64,000 nt of DNA from Alicyclobacillus tolerans (GTDB taxonomy: Bacteria; Bacillota; Bacilli; Alicyclobacillales; Alicyclobacillaceae), in NCBI RefSeq assembly GCF_001447355.1, contig NZ_JXBW01000010.1, forward strand, positions 1 to 64,000, read 5' to 3'. The translations under genes and the position numbers were made by a program. Below are positions 38,116 through 47,840 of the stretch, piece by piece. A model generated the notes under the pieces. The model did no database searches and had not been told where the DNA came from. It saw only the letters and a program-made list of their open reading frames with translations. How positions within the stretch are numbered: the stretch's first letter is position 1; each line of letters begins with the position of its first letter.

Positions 38116-40376
38116 CGCAATTGTCGCGCTGCCATCACCATCGCCTGCAAAGCCGCCAGCGTCTCTGCCTCGCCACGGGTCTTCAGGCCACAATCCGGAT
38201 TGACCCAGAGTTGCGCCGGATCGATCACGCTGGCCGCCTTGCGCAACAATCCGACCATGTCATGGACATCGGGCACGCGCGGGCTGTGAATGTCGTAGAC
38301 GCCGGGCCCGATGTCGTTTGTGTACTGAAAGGCTTCAAACGCCTGTAACAATTCCATGTGCGATCTCGACGTTTCAATCGAAATGACATCGGCATCCATG
38401 GCTTGAATGGCAGGCATGATATCATGAAACTCGGCGTAACACATATGGGTATGGATTTGCGTCTCGTCTTTCACACCACTGGCCGCGATGTGAAAACATT
38501 CGACTGCCCACTCAAGGTAGGCGTCCCAGTCTGCCCGCCGCAAGGGCAAGCCTTCGCGCAAAGCCGGCTCGTCAATCTGAATGACACGAATCCCTGCCGC
38601 CTCTAAATCCAACACTTCATCGCGAATGGCGAGTGCAATCTGGCGACACACCTCATGGCGCGGCAAATCGTCGCGGACGAACGACCACTGCAGGATCGTG
38701 ACAGGACCGGTCAACATCCCCTTGACAGGCCGCTCTGTCAGCGATTGCGCATAACTCGTCCAACGGACAGTCATCGGCTCGGGACGCGCCACGTCGCCGA
38801 CGATAATAGGAGGTTTCACACAGCGCGATCCATAACTCTGCACCCAACCGTGCCGCGTAAACAAAAACCCGTCCAGCTTTTCGCCAAAGTGCTCTACCAT
38901 ATCGGTACGCTCAAACTCTCCGTGCACAAGCACGTCGAGACCAAGTTCTTCCTGAATGACGATCCAACGCATAATCTCGCCTTGCAAGAACAACTCGTAT
39001 TCCGCATCTGAAATTTGCCCCTTGCGCCACTTCGCCCGCGTGTCGCGCACAGATTGCGTTTGCGGAAACGAGCCGATGGTTGTCGTCGGAAACGGTGGCA
39101 ACTGCAGACGCTCCTGTTGCTTGGACTTGCGCTCTGCAAACGACGATGCGCGTGCCAATTGCAAACCGCTCAACTGCGCCATCCGTGTGGCGACAGCCGA
39201 ATTGCGCAAGCGTGGAGACGCCGTCCGTGCCCTGCGCGCCTCACGACTCAGAGCCAAATGCTCCGCAATCGCATCCTTACCGTCGTTCGCCCCGCGCTTA
39301 AGCACCCGCAACTCAGACAGCTTTTGCACAGCAAATGCCAGCCACGACTTCACCTCTGGTTCCATGTCGCTTTCCAATTCCACATCCCAAGGCGCGTGTA
39401 ACAGGGAACACGACGGCGCGACGTGAACCTGCTCAAGCCCGGCGATAGAAGCGGCCTGCTCAACGAGCACCAGAGCCTCGTGCAAATCGGCCCGCCATAT
39501 ATTGCGACCGTCGATCACGCCGACAGACAGCCGTTTCTCTTGAGGCCAGCCATAGCGCGCCAGCTCCGCCAACTGCTGCGGTGCACGAACGAGATCCAGA
39601 TGCAGACCCTGTACCGGTAGTGACAAAGCCGTCTCCAAATTGTCAGCGATGGAACCAAAATATGTGGTGAGCAACATGTTGGGCACCGACTGCGCCGCGA
39701 GGTACGTATACGCCTCGTGCAAGCTTGACCGCTCGCTATCCGTCAGATCGAGAACCAGGCAGGGCTCGTCGATTTGCACCCACTGTACCCCGGCATCGTG
39801 TAGAGCGTTAAGTAGCTCGCCATAAGCAGGTAATAGTTGGGCCATCAGGGACAAGGGCTCCACATTTTGTTCGCGCACCTTGCCAAGGCGCAAAAACGAT
39901 ACAGGACCTAAGAGCACCGGCACGGTCTCGATGCCCAGTTGCCGCGCTTCCAAATACTCGGCCAACGGTTTATTGGCTCGCAGCCTAAAGTTTTGTTGCG
40001 CTGAGAATTCAGGAACGAGGTAATGATAATTCGTGTCAAACCACTTGGTCATCTCAAGCGCTGCCACGCCCTCAGCACCGCGCGCCATGGCAAAATACTG
40101 CGCGAGCGAGCCATCTGGTAGCCCACGAAAGCGGTCAGGCACGGCGTCGAATAAAACAGCCATGTCGAGAACGTGATCGTAAAGCGAGAAATCGTTGGAT
40201 GGGATCCAGTCGATGCCCGCCTCCTTCTGCAGTTGCCAGCGCAGGCGCCTGATGTCGGCAGCCGCTTTGCCCAGCTCTGCCTCCGTCGACTTGCCTTGCC
40301 AGAACGATTCGAGTGCCCGCTTGAGTTCACGGCGCGGGCCCATGCGCGGAAATCCTAGTGTTGCTGCAATCGCCAA
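38079..40376 (-). CDS. metE: Cobalamin-independent methionine synthase
   Basis: 765 residues, normal for MetE, which transfers the methyl group of 5-methyltetrahydrofolate (polyglutamate) to homocysteine. Two TIM barrels are seen. The zinc site in the second barrel is intact: His and Cys in IHTHMCYAEF near residue 640, a Glu in between, and Cys in WVNPDCGLKTRG near residue 725. The N-terminal LGFPRMGPRRELKRALE is as in the family. The start is TTG, 10 bases after GGGGAGG. Upstream lie a terminator and a cobalamin riboswitch, so it should be shut off when vitamin B12 is plentiful and a B12-dependent synthase can take over. Confidence 0.95.
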   Translation of the reverse strand: MAIAATLGFPRMGPRRELKRALESFWQGKSTEAELGKAAADIRRLRWQLQKEAGIDWIPSNDFSLYDHVLDMAVLFDAVPDRFRGLPDGSLAQYFAMARGAEGVAALEMTKWFDTNYHYLVPEFSAQQNFRLRANKPLAEYLEARQLGIETVPVLLGPVSFLRLGKVREQNVEPLSLMAQLLPAYGELLNALHDAGVQWVQIDEPCLVLDLTDSERSSLHEAYTYLAAQSVPNMLLTTYFGSIADNLETALSLPVQGLHLDLVRAPQQLAELARYGWPQEKRLSVGVIDGRNIWRADLHEALVLVEQAASIAGLEQVHVAPSCSLLHAPWDVELESDMEPEVKSWLAFAVQKLSELRVLKRGANDGKDAIAEHLALSREARRARTASPRLRNSAVATRMAQLSGLQLARASSFAERKSKQQERLQLPPFPTTTIGSFPQTQSVRDTRAKWRKGQISDAEYELFLQGEIMRWIVIQEELGLDVLVHGEFERTDMVEHFGEKLDGFLFTRHGWVQSYGSRCVKPPIIVGDVARPEPMTVRWTSYAQSLTERPVKGMLTGPVTILQWSFVRDDLPRHEVCRQIALAIRDEVLDLEAAGIRVIQIDEPALREGLPLRRADWDAYLEWAVECFHIAASGVKDETQIHTHMCYAEFHDIMPAIQAMDADVISIETSRSHMELLQAFEAFQYTNDIGPGVYDIHSPRVPDVHDMVGLLRKAASVIDPAQLWVNPDCGLKTRGEAETLAALQAMVMAARQLRQEPVTCATSIS

Positions 40377-40432
40377 AGTCGTGTCGCCTCCCCAGATGAT
40401 GTGATGCTAAACTCCCGAGCGCGAGCGGAATC

Positions 40433-40465
40433 AAAAAGCCCCCACTTCCACACGGGAAGCGGGGG
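40433..40465 (-). terminator. Riboswitch-controlled intrinsic terminator before metE
   Basis: On the minus strand a 5-bp GC stem (complement of 40461-40465 with 40439-40443), one mismatch, then a 5-bp inner stem (40455-40459 with 40445-40449) is followed directly by TTTTT (complement of 40433-40437). It lies between the cobalamin riboswitch and the metE ribosome site, where a B12-dependent terminator is expected. Confidence 0.8.
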
Positions 40466-40577
40466 TGCATGGAGACTGGATATATAGGCAAGCGTTGCAG
40501 CCGACGTCAACACACACCGGCCAAGCAAACAATCCTGCTTCGTTCCTGCCCCAATCCCAAACCCACGTGGGATACAC

Positions 40578-40752
40578 AGAGCTGCTTCGCCTGGCAGGTC
40601 TTCGGACTCGGATGTCATCCGCTGTCGCACAGCCTTCCCCGCATCCAAGCGAGTGGCTCGCGGCCGATAAGCCGCAACGTCAACAGCGTCGTTCCTCACC
40701 GCGGCGGGACCGTTCCGGATTCGCACCGGATTCCCTTTTCATTCACCGTCGT
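40578..40752 (-). ncRNA. Cobalamin riboswitch (metE leader)
   Basis: Read on the minus strand, the conserved boxes are all present in order. GGGAATCCGGTGCGAATCC and ACGGTCCCGCC are the 5' part, followed by a variable region with GCCACTCGCTTGG, and then the B12 box AGTCCGAAGACCTGCCAG (complement of 40591-40608). A promoter lies upstream at 40788-40816, and the terminator at 40433-40465 lies downstream. The 467-base interval between metE and the S53 gene is thus explained: riboswitch, terminator and promoter, with no coding gene. Confidence 0.92.
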
Positions 40753-40787
40753 AGTGAAACCAAGCGAGCATATCAAGTTGTGGGGCT

Positions 40788-40816
40788 ACTATATCACTGC
40801 CTTATTATTTTCGCAA
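40788..40816 (-). promoter_or_regulatory. Promoter of the metE riboswitch transcript
   Basis: On the minus strand, TTGCGA (complement of 40811-40816), 17 bases, then TATAGT (complement of 40788-40793). This is a good match to a vegetative sigma factor promoter and places the transcript start about 30 bases before the first riboswitch box. Confidence 0.7.
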
Positions 40817-40844
40817 TTGCCCAGCTAGACAGAAGCCTCTGCGA

Positions 40845-42524
40845 TCACGCCTGACCTCGATCTTGCTGCTGCAACTGCTGCAGTGCTGCAATGAGTCGAT
40901 TGGCAATCGGACTACCAAGGCCCGTGCACGGGTCCCAACCGGGCCCCGCCGCATAGACATCCCCTGTGCCGGCGATATCGTTGTTGCCCTGTGTAATGTC
41001 GCGAAATGCCTGCGCCGCTTTTGGCAAGCTATATAGCACTGGGTTGAGATAACCCACAGGCTGACCGATGGTCTTGTTTGCAATGGTGACCAGCCCCGCC
41101 CACAAGGGTGCCACGGCACTCGTCCCACCAATTGCCGCAGTTTCGCCGTCGACCAATACCTCGTAGCCTGTCGCAGGGTCAGCATCTCCCGCGACGTCCG
41201 GCACACCGCGTCCAACCGTGCCGCCGGGGTTTGAAGACGGTGGCACCTGTGCGTTTTGCTGCCAGCTGGGAAGCGCAAATACGCTACTCACGCCGCCCCC
41301 GGTGCTGCCACCTTGTGCGCCGTCGTTCCAGACGGTCTCACTCGCAATCTGACCATTTTCCACTACCAAACGCGTCCCCCCGCAAGCCAAGGCATAGGGT
41401 GACGATGCGGGAAAATCAACATGGTACAAACCGTCGTTCTCGCCATCTGTGGATCCGCTGTCCCCGGCCGCGACACACACGGTCACACCAAGCGCAGCCG
41501 CGTCCTGCAAAGCCCGATTCATCGCCTGGATAGAGGCCGGCGCCCAACCGTTCTCAGGACCGCCCCAACTGATAGAAATCACCATAGGTTTGTTCGTCGT
41601 ATCGTGAATAGCCGTCGTGATCGCGTTCAAAAACCCAGCGTCCGTATTTGGCGCAAAATAAACAGCGAGCTTTGCACCTGGAGCGACGGCGCCGGCAACC
41701 TCGATATCGAGCTCGACTTCGCCGTCCGGGCCATTCGGATCGCCGGTCGGTTGGTTGACTGCTCCATCTACCCCTACCGCAACAAGAGGTGGCGGCGCCA
41801 TACCAAGTGACGCGAAATACTCGCCGATATTTTGATCTGAATACCCACCGCCAAGCTCAATGATGCCGATACACTGCCCCGTACAATCGACGTTTTCCGG
41901 AAAGGCATAGGCCGCTGCAACCTGTGGCGGCGTGTAGGCAACCTGTTCAGTTGCTGTGGCGCGCATCGCCGCCCCCGCAGGTTGTCGCCGAATTCGAAAG
42001 TGTGGAGTCGCTTGCGGCCGTGTATCGAGACCAAGTACCGCCGTCACCACGTCAGCGATGTCCATCGGCACATGCACATCGCCGCTGTGTCCCCGATACG
42101 AGAACTCAGGATGTTGATACGTGCGAAGATCGATCCGAAACGCCTGATTCACATCGGCTACACGGCCCGTAAGCAATGCCGTGCCAGCTGCGACGTGCAC
42201 CTTCTCCAGCACCAGCCCGTGCGCATCGGCGAATGCCCGTACCTTCTCGATATCCTGCGAATCGGCGCCGTGGCGAACAGCAAACTCGTCGTGTGTGAGA
42301 TGCCTGCGTTGGCTGGGCGGCAACGATTGTAATGACTCAATCGTCGCTTCCAGTTGCTCAGGCGAACGCCGCCGCAATACGAGTGTGACGGATACGCGCT
42401 CGTCGGGATCCGCTGGCCCGACATCCGTCGCGCCAGCCGCGAGCGGCCGGACATGCCCAGGTAACGGGACAAAGTGGCTGCCTGCCTGCGTTCCTGTGTT
42501 TGACACGAATACCTGCTGATCCAT
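40845..42524 (-). CDS. S53 sedolisin-family serine carboxyl peptidase (kumamolisin-like)
   Basis: 559 residues with the pro-enzyme layout of kumamolisin. A propeptide of about 180-190 residues ([29 protein letters not shown]) comes first, then a subtilisin-like catalytic domain. The catalytic Glu and Asp are in [12 protein letters not shown], the oxyanion Asp in [12 protein letters not shown], and the catalytic Ser is S469 in [11 protein letters not shown]. The calcium site DITQGNND and [11 protein letters not shown] close the protein. The family works at very low pH and is common in acidophiles. No conventional signal peptide is seen, as reported for kumamolisin itself. Of three clustered ATG codons the third (MDQQVF) has the best spacing to TTGGAG. 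Confidence 0.93.
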   Translation of the reverse strand: MDQQVFVSNTGTQAGSHFVPLPGHVRPLAAGATDVGPADPDERVSVTLVLRRRSPEQLEATIESLQSLPPSQRRHLTHDEFAVRHGADSQDIEKVRAFADAHGLVLEKVHVAAGTALLTGRVADVNQAFRIDLRTYQHPEFSYRGHSGDVHVPMDIADVVTAVLGLDTRPQATPHFRIRRQPAGAAMRATATEQVAYTPPQVAAAYAFPENVDCTGQCIGIIELGGGYSDQNIGEYFASLGMAPPPLVAVGVDGAVNQPTGDPNGPDGEVELDIEVAGAVAPGAKLAVYFAPNTDAGFLNAITTAIHDTTNKPMVISISWGGPENGWAPASIQAMNRALQDAAALGVTVCVAAGDSGSTDGENDGLYHVDFPASSPYALACGGTRLVVENGQIASETVWNDGAQGGSTGGGVSSVFALPSWQQNAQVPPSSNPGGTVGRGVPDVAGDADPATGYEVLVDGETAAIGGTSAVAPLWAGLVTIANKTIGQPVGYLNPVLYSLPKAAQAFRDITQGNNDIAGTGDVYAAGPGWDPCTGLGSPIANRLIAALQQLQQQDRGQA

Positions 42525-42716
42525 ACACATCATCTCCAATTCGAGCGAGAGTGTAGAGAGTGCGACGGGTTCACGGTCAGTATAGCATGGATACATTTGG
42601 TTGTCCCTGGATCGGGCGAAAAATCCGCTTTTTCTCCATCTTCCCGGGTGTTCGTCACCTATGGCCTTGCAATCAATCGACATACAGTAAAATAAATCCG
42701 TGGGAGGTGACATCTC

Positions 42717-43703
42717 TTGATCCGCAACGCCTGGTATGCCGTGCTGACAGTGGACGAAGTCAGCGCGAGGCCGACGAAAGTGCGGCTCTTCAATCGCGAT
42801 CTCGTCGTGTTCATGGACCAAACGGGCCATCTTCGGGCCGTGCACGCATACTGCCCACATCGTGGGTGTGATTTATCTCTCGGCTCTATCGTGGACAATC
42901 TCCTTACGTGCCCGTATCACGGGTGGAAATTTGACAAAGATGGCGTGTGTAGGCACATACCAGCCAATCATAAGGGCGGGTCCATCCCGCGTTCCGCCCA
43001 CCTGCAAACATTTACTGCCCGCGAGGCAGCCGGTTTGGTTTGGGTCTCGCTCGCTGCGCCGGATGGTGCCGCATCTATACCAGGCCCAGCCGCCGCACCC
43101 GAATTGTCTGACCCAAACTGGCATTGGCTGTCGTTTCACACCGTGTGGAAGGCCAACATGTGCCGCGTTGCAGAGAGCGTATTAGACATCTCACACTTGC
43201 CGTTCGTGCATCCCGAAACGACAGGTGAAGACGTGTCGCCCATTGTCGATGGACCAGAATATGTCATGCAAGAAAAGAATATTCGAATTTACCCACGCCC
43301 CTTCACACATCCAATGGAACCGCCAAATCCCGAACACTTGGCGGACGACAACGACCTCCGGACGGAAATCGAAATGTGGTTTCCAAACCAGTGGATCATT
43401 CGGACGCCTATTGGCCTTGAGCGCCGGATGTCCACCTATTTGACGTTTACGCCGATAGATGCTGAAACGACCGTCATTTGGGGACAAATTGGGCGCAACT
43501 TTGACAGCGACTCCGACTTTCTGGACGTGTTTCATCTGGAGCACACACAGTTTGTCATGCACCAAGATCAAATTATTGTAGAGAGCCTGCGGCCTGTGCT
43601 GCCGCCAAAATTAAAAGAAGAAGCACATGTGCCGTCTGATGGGCCGGCTATTCGTTACCGCCACCTTTGGCTACAAGCAATCGCACAAGAAGCGGCGACC
43701 TAA
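42717..43703 (+). CDS. Rieske [2Fe-2S] non-heme iron oxygenase
   Basis: 328 residues. The N-terminal Rieske domain carries [11 protein letters not shown] and [12 protein letters not shown], two Cys and two His for the cluster. The catalytic domain has the mononuclear iron site in [15 protein letters not shown] (two His) with a downstream Asp in [10 protein letters not shown]. The layout is of the vanillate O-demethylase / PobA-like branch, not the alpha3-beta3 ring-hydroxylating dioxygenases. It would need a reductase, which is not visible nearby. The TTG start is 6 bases after GGGAGGTGA. It is divergent from the S53 peptidase. Substrate is unknown. Confidence 0.88.
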   Translation: MIRNAWYAVLTVDEVSARPTKVRLFNRDLVVFMDQTGHLRAVHAYCPHRGCDLSLGSIVDNLLTCPYHGWKFDKDGVCRHIPANHKGGSIPRSAHLQTFTAREAAGLVWVSLAAPDGAASIPGPAAAPELSDPNWHWLSFHTVWKANMCRVAESVLDISHLPFVHPETTGEDVSPIVDGPEYVMQEKNIRIYPRPFTHPMEPPNPEHLADDNDLRTEIEMWFPNQWIIRTPIGLERRMSTYLTFTPIDAETTVIWGQIGRNFDSDSDFLDVFHLEHTQFVMHQDQIIVESLRPVLPPKLKEEAHVPSDGPAIRYRHLWLQAIAQEAAT

Positions 43704-43800
43704 GCCGCCGCTTCTGCACCGATTTCATGTGTCGTCGTGCTCCTGATGGGGATCGAGTTTTGCTAAGCGGAACTGTGGGAATAAGTCTAACTTGCGATAC

Positions 43801-43953
43801 ATGAGCGCAACAGCAGACTCTGAGAGCCAAATTGGGAAACTTGCCACAGAGGTCTGGGCCATCGTCTTTCTGATCGTGCTTGTCGACGTTGCACTGTTAA
43901 AGCCGTACAAGAGCCATTACGAGAAGCGGATCGACGGAGACCTAGATACGTAA
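43801..43953 (+). CDS. Small single-pass membrane protein
   Basis: A 50-residue protein read directly from the sequence. A polar N-terminus (MSATADSESQIGKLATEVW) is followed by a hydrophobic stretch, AIVFLIVLVDVALLKPY, and a charged tail. I do not recognise it. The ribosome site is weak; a TTG three codons upstream (43792) is an alternative start. A large perfect hairpin begins 21 bases after the stop. The gene lies between the Rieske oxygenase gene and the convergent operon of the SqhC-type cyclase. Confidence 0.5.
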   Translation: MSATADSESQIGKLATEVWAIVFLIVLVDVALLKPYKSHYEKRIDGDLDT

Positions 43954-43973
43954 GGATTTTTCTTGAAGACTAT

Positions 43974-44023
43974 GGACACAACAGCTAGAGGGTGCCTGCG
44001 ACCCTCCTCTAGCTGTTGTGTCC
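43974..44023 (+). terminator. Very stable hairpin (18-bp perfect stem)
   Basis: GGACACAACAGCTAGAGG (43974-43991) pairs with CCTCTAGCTGTTGTGTCC (44006-44023). Inside, GGGT and ACCC can extend the stem. There is no T run after it, so it may terminate by stem strength or stabilise a 3' end. Confidence 0.5.
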
Positions 44024-44055
44024 CGCATCACGATGTTTTGCAAACTGCACCCGAT

Positions 44056-44100
44056 TACAAAAAGAGCAGGTGGAACGAAAAGTTCCGCCTGCTCGTTTTG
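44056..44100. terminator. Bidirectional intrinsic terminator
   Basis: GAGCAGGTGGAAC and GTTCCGCCTGCTC pair with one G-T pair around a GAAAA-like loop (44064-44093). On the plus strand GTTTTGTTT follows, and on the minus strand TTTTTGTAATC follows. It lies between the small membrane gene and the minus-strand operon of the 92-residue protein and cyclase. Confidence 0.75.
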
Positions 44101-44101
44101 T

Positions 44102-44380
44102 TTACATACCATAAACGACGTTCCACATGCGCATCTGATGCAGTGGATTGCGCGGATCGATGCGTTGCGCCATCAGCCAGTTGACAGCACCGGCGCGTTC
44201 CGCCGGCGTGATCGGCACAGCGAGAACGGTCGCCAAATGGTCGACCAAAGCGCCTGCTCCTGCTGGATTCGCAAGGTCTTCTCGACGATACGACATCAGC
44301 ACGCGATGTACGCGCCGCCAGTTGAGTGGATTGGCAATTTTGGAGCGGAAGATTGGTAATAACCTTGGGTGCAACCCCAT
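44102..44380 (-). CDS. Small hypothetical protein, paralogue of the protein at 50213
   Basis: 92 residues, soluble. It shares with the protein at 50213-50479 the motif IFRxKxANPLxWRxxxxV near the N-terminus, VPxxPxE in the middle and WLxAQxIxP...MxxW at the end, so the two are clear paralogues of a family I cannot name. Start ATG is 5 bases after the stop of the cyclase gene, with GGGGGTGA inside the overlap region, so it is in an operon with the cyclase. Helical with many Arg residues, it could bind nucleic acid or a protein partner. Confidence 0.65.
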   Translation of the reverse strand: MGLHPRLLPIFRSKIANPLNWRRVHRVLMSYRREDLANPAGAGALVDHLATVLAVPITPAERAGAVNWLMAQRIDPRNPLHQMRMWNVVYGM

Positions 44381-44385
44381 GATGT

Positions 44386-46263
44386 TCACCCCCCTTCTCG
44401 GAAGTTCTTGCCCGCGATAGAACGCTGAAAATGCAACAGCGCCGACGTGGGCCACACCTTCGGATAAATGTGATAGGTGATATACAGCGCCCCTGGAAAT
44501 GCGGATCCGTTCGGACAGGTATCAAACCATCCGTCCGCCGTTCGGTGATCGAGCAACCAATCCACCGCCATGGACGCGGATCTGTAAATGGCGGATTTGA
44601 CGGCTGTGTCGGCTGTGCAATCGTAAAGGTGAAGCAACGTATCCAATCCCCAGGCCGTTTGCGTGGGTTGACCTATAAAGGCCGAGCTATATCGCCCGAG
44701 CATGTCACTTTCGCAGAGTTCGCCAAAGCTCCCGTCTGCTCTCTGCACGGACAATAGCCAGCGCAGTGCACGCATGAGGCTGGGACTTGACGCTGGCAGG
44801 TTTGCTGCAACGAGCGCTTGCACCGCGCACCAAGTGCCATACAGATAGGTCGTTCCCCATCTTCCGTACCAACTGCCGTCGCGAAGTTGATTGGCTTGCA
44901 ACCAAGAAATCGCCCTCTTTATAGAGGAATCCGTCGAACTTAACACGCGCCGGCGCAGGAGAAAGGCGACGACCCGCCCCGTGATGTCCGCTGTGGAGGG
45001 ATCGCACATGGCGCGGCGCATATCGTTTGCCGGCAGTCGCTCAAGCCAACGTTTGTCGCAGTTGTGTTCAAAAGCCGACCACCCACCGTCGCGATTTTGC
45101 ATGGATAAAAGAAAGGACACACCTTTGTTGATGGGGGTGGCAGATGACTGCATAAACCCACGTAGAGCGTCTAAGCATGCGACCGTATCGTCGCAATCTG
45201 GATGGTTTTCGTTGTTACTCGAAAACCCCCAGCCGCCATCTGGCCTACCCGTTCTTCGTTCCACCTGCTGTTTCGCCAGCAAGTACGACTTGGCCTCTTG
45301 CAATTGCGGATGATATTCCGGTATGCCTGCATCGAGCAACACGCGACACGCCAAGGCTGTATTCCAAATATGAGCGTTTGTCGTTTGTTGGTGTACATAT
45401 CCGCTATGTTCCTCGACCACGAGATTTTGTCGCATGGATGCGATCGCGCAGCGGATGATGGGCGCATCAAAGTCTATGCCAAGTGCGTGCAGAGCAAATA
45501 GACTAAGCCATGTCGACGAGTGATAACCGGCCAAGGTTCCATCTTGGCCCATATGCGTGCGCAAGAATTCAAGACAGCGTTCTGCGCACCACGAGGCAAG
45601 CTTTGTGCGCATTGGGCTCGGGCGCTCATCGTCCCATTCCCGTTCGTCGCAATTCACGAGTTCCCGCAAAACACATGCAGCATAGCGCGATCGATAGCGA
45701 TACAACGACAGGACCAACATCGCTGGAACGTGCACGCGTGTGAAAGTAGCGATGTCTTCGATGGAAAAAGGCGAGCCTTTCATGAACATGAGGGTGTACA
45801 GCCAAGGACTGGGCAGCCAGGACCACGGAATCTCTCCGCCAACGGCGAGAAACATTTTCGTGAGGTTGCGACACCTGCGCACACCGCCATGGCGGGCAAT
45901 CCACGCTTTGGCACGGACCCGCGGCGCATCGTCGAGCGCCCAAGCCTTCATGAGTTCAAGGGCATAGAAGCATTCGACCGTCGTCGACAGATCGCCAGCA
46001 TCGCCAGGAAACAATCCCCATGATCCGTCCTCTCGCTGATGCTTACGAATGGCCCCAACGAGCGGCGCAGTCCATGTGACATCGCGATAACCAATCAGGT
46101 AAAGGGAAATCACCGTTTGTGCATTGGGCATCATGCCTGTATCAAAGCAGTCGGTCCACGCCCCATCTGCACCTTGATGCTGCAAAAGTTGGACGCACGC
46201 GGCTTTCACCGCTGCATCGACGTCTTCGCACCCTATTCTTGGATACGCCATCTTCATGGCCAT
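44386..46263 (-). CDS. sqhC: SqhC-type prenyltransferase-like terpene cyclase (tetraprenyl-beta-curcumene/squalene cyclase family)
   Basis: 625 residues with the repeated QW motifs (QREDGSWGLF, QNRDGGWSAF, NQLRDGSWYGRW) and the acid motif DCDDT (as DxDD) that protonates the polyprene. The detail HPDCDDTVACLDA and CDPSTADITGRV is closer, as I recall them, to Bacillus SqhC (tetraprenyl-beta-curcumene cyclase, sporulenol synthase) than to the squalene-hopene cyclase of Alicyclobacillus acidocaldarius, which has PDVDDT and TDPPSEDVTA. The enzyme sits on the inner membrane face and makes polycyclic terpenols or hopanoids. GGGGGC precedes the ATG. It is followed by the 92-residue paralogous protein in an operon. 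Confidence 0.85.
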   Translation of the reverse strand: MAMKMAYPRIGCEDVDAAVKAACVQLLQHQGADGAWTDCFDTGMMPNAQTVISLYLIGYRDVTWTAPLVGAIRKHQREDGSWGLFPGDAGDLSTTVECFYALELMKAWALDDAPRVRAKAWIARHGGVRRCRNLTKMFLAVGGEIPWSWLPSPWLYTLMFMKGSPFSIEDIATFTRVHVPAMLVLSLYRYRSRYAACVLRELVNCDEREWDDERPSPMRTKLASWCAERCLEFLRTHMGQDGTLAGYHSSTWLSLFALHALGIDFDAPIIRCAIASMRQNLVVEEHSGYVHQQTTNAHIWNTALACRVLLDAGIPEYHPQLQEAKSYLLAKQQVERRTGRPDGGWGFSSNNENHPDCDDTVACLDALRGFMQSSATPINKGVSFLLSMQNRDGGWSAFEHNCDKRWLERLPANDMRRAMCDPSTADITGRVVAFLLRRRVLSSTDSSIKRAISWLQANQLRDGSWYGRWGTTYLYGTWCAVQALVAANLPASSPSLMRALRWLLSVQRADGSFGELCESDMLGRYSSAFIGQPTQTAWGLDTLLHLYDCTADTAVKSAIYRSASMAVDWLLDHRTADGWFDTCPNGSAFPGALYITYHIYPKVWPTSALLHFQRSIAGKNFREGG

Positions 46264-46369
46264 GCCCCCGACCTTATGCAGTATTGCGATACATATTCGT
46301 ATTCATAGCGGGACTGGCGGCTTGTCGGCACCTGTTCAGATCGGGGAAATTCAGGCTGTGACCTCCGGA

Positions 46370-46395
46370 GATCATGCGGATAGGAATACATGATC
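46370..46395. promoter_or_regulatory. Inverted repeat before the APC permease gene
   Basis: GATCATG (46370-46376) and CATGATC (46389-46395) are a perfect 7-bp inverted repeat separated by 12 bases in the gap between the divergent cyclase and permease genes. It may be an operator. No regulator is directly assigned. Confidence 0.35.
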
Positions 46396-46442
46396 CTTCA
46401 GACACTACCATCGAATATCAACAGGAGGTGGATGGAATTTTG

Positions 46443-47834
46443 ATGAAGTCAAGAACCGTCGGGAGAATAGGGCGGGATCAAAGGGTTGGCACGCGGGTGC
46501 AGACCAAGCACAGCATGTCTCTATTTGAGTTAATTTTGGTGGGGGTCGGCGGCATTATTGGCGCAGGATACTTTCTCGGCTCCGGACAACCCATCCGCAT
46601 GGCAGGACCCGCGGTGCTTGTGGCATTTGCGATAGGAGGAGCGATCACGGCGCAAACGGTCGGCGCCTTAAACACACTCGCTTTGGATCATCCTTCGCCT
46701 GGCGCGTTCAAAACGTATGCGGACGCGTACCTTGGCAAATTCACCGGCTATATGCAAGGGTGGACCTACTACATCACAAGCATTTTGACCATTGCCAGCG
46801 AAGCGGTGGCATCCGCAGTTTTCGCCCGCCTTTGGTTGCCTGGTGTGCCGGTCTGGATGTTGGCGGCGGCTTTTGCGCTTATCGTCCTCGCCATCAACGC
46901 GTTTGGGGTGCAAAACTTCGGCCTTGTCGAGTCTGTGATGAGTGTTGTGAAGATCGCCGCGCTTGTGGGCTTCATCGTCACCATCGCCATCGTCCTGTTC
47001 GGCGCCCATCCGGCAACTATGGGCCGTATGATCTCTGGACCATCTGCGTCACTTTTTCCAAGTGGCTTCACCGGACTGGCCCAGTCCATGTTGATTGTCA
47101 TCTTCTGCTTTGCTGGAATCGGCGTCTTTGGAACGGCGGCCGTCGAATTGAAAGAGCCCAAGCATCTCGATCGCGGCGGCATCGCTGTCGTGACCATCCT
47201 GACGGGCCTGTACATACTGTCGATCGCGGCGCTGTTGTTGACGCTTCCCTATCGTACCGTGAGTACGACGGCCAGCCCGTTCGTCCAAGCGCTGATGGCG
47301 GCACATTTGCATACACTGGCCAGTATCCTCAACGCCGTCATCCTGATCGCATCGTTCAGCGTCATGGCTGGATCTGTCTTTTCGGCAAACCAGATACTTG
47401 TGAGCCTAGGACGGTACCGCGAAGCCCCAGCCTTTGTCAAACGCACCTTTGGCAAGCGCGCGGTCGCCTATGGCGCACTTGCTTTCACGACAGTGGGCGT
47501 CGCCATCTGCATCGCCTTGTCTTACGTTTTACCATCCACCGTCTACACGTTTCTCATTAGCGCCTCCAGCTTTCTCACGTTTTTCAACTGGTTCATCATG
47601 TTGTTGACCTTACTTGCATGGAAACGCAAAAACAAAGATAAGCCGATTTCGAAATTGGCCTTCGGACAGCCGGTCGGCACCTACGTGACCATGGCTTTGA
47701 TCGTGGTCATGGCAGGCTATGCGCTCGTCGAAAAGAGCCAGCGGTTAGGGTTCTTTGCCTGCCTAGGGATAGCGGCCGTGATCGCCATCGCGTATCTGTT
47801 CGTACGCAAGCACGTCCATAGCCCCGAAGCATAA
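46443..47834 (+). CDS. APC-family amino acid permease
   Basis: About 463 residues with twelve or more hydrophobic segments. The TM1 pattern SLFELILVGVGGIIGAGYFLGSG is the APC substrate-binding region (GVGGIIGAGYF), and VIFCFAGIGVFGTAAVELKEP matches TM6 of the AAT subfamily (YorF/YbgF/GABA-type). It imports an amino acid with protons. ATG at 46443 follows AGGAGGTG by 12 bases; a TTG at 46440 is equally possible. The gene is divergent from the cyclase gene, and a MarR gene converges on its end. Confidence 0.85.
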   Translation: MKSRTVGRIGRDQRVGTRVQTKHSMSLFELILVGVGGIIGAGYFLGSGQPIRMAGPAVLVAFAIGGAITAQTVGALNTLALDHPSPGAFKTYADAYLGKFTGYMQGWTYYITSILTIASEAVASAVFARLWLPGVPVWMLAAAFALIVLAINAFGVQNFGLVESVMSVVKIAALVGFIVTIAIVLFGAHPATMGRMISGPSASLFPSGFTGLAQSMLIVIFCFAGIGVFGTAAVELKEPKHLDRGGIAVVTILTGLYILSIAALLLTLPYRTVSTTASPFVQALMAAHLHTLASILNAVILIASFSVMAGSVFSANQILVSLGRYREAPAFVKRTFGKRAVAYGALAFTTVGVAICIALSYVLPSTVYTFLISASSFLTFFNWFIMLLTLLAWKRKNKDKPISKLAFGQPVGTYVTMALIVVMAGYALVEKSQRLGFFACLGIAAVIAIAYLFVRKHVHSPEA

Positions 47835-47840
47835 GCAACC

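Noticed and set aside
46760-47560. A 266-residue frame in another phase of the APC permease gene
   Set aside because: It lies inside a clear membrane transporter gene, is full of Arg, His and Cys, and has no start signal.
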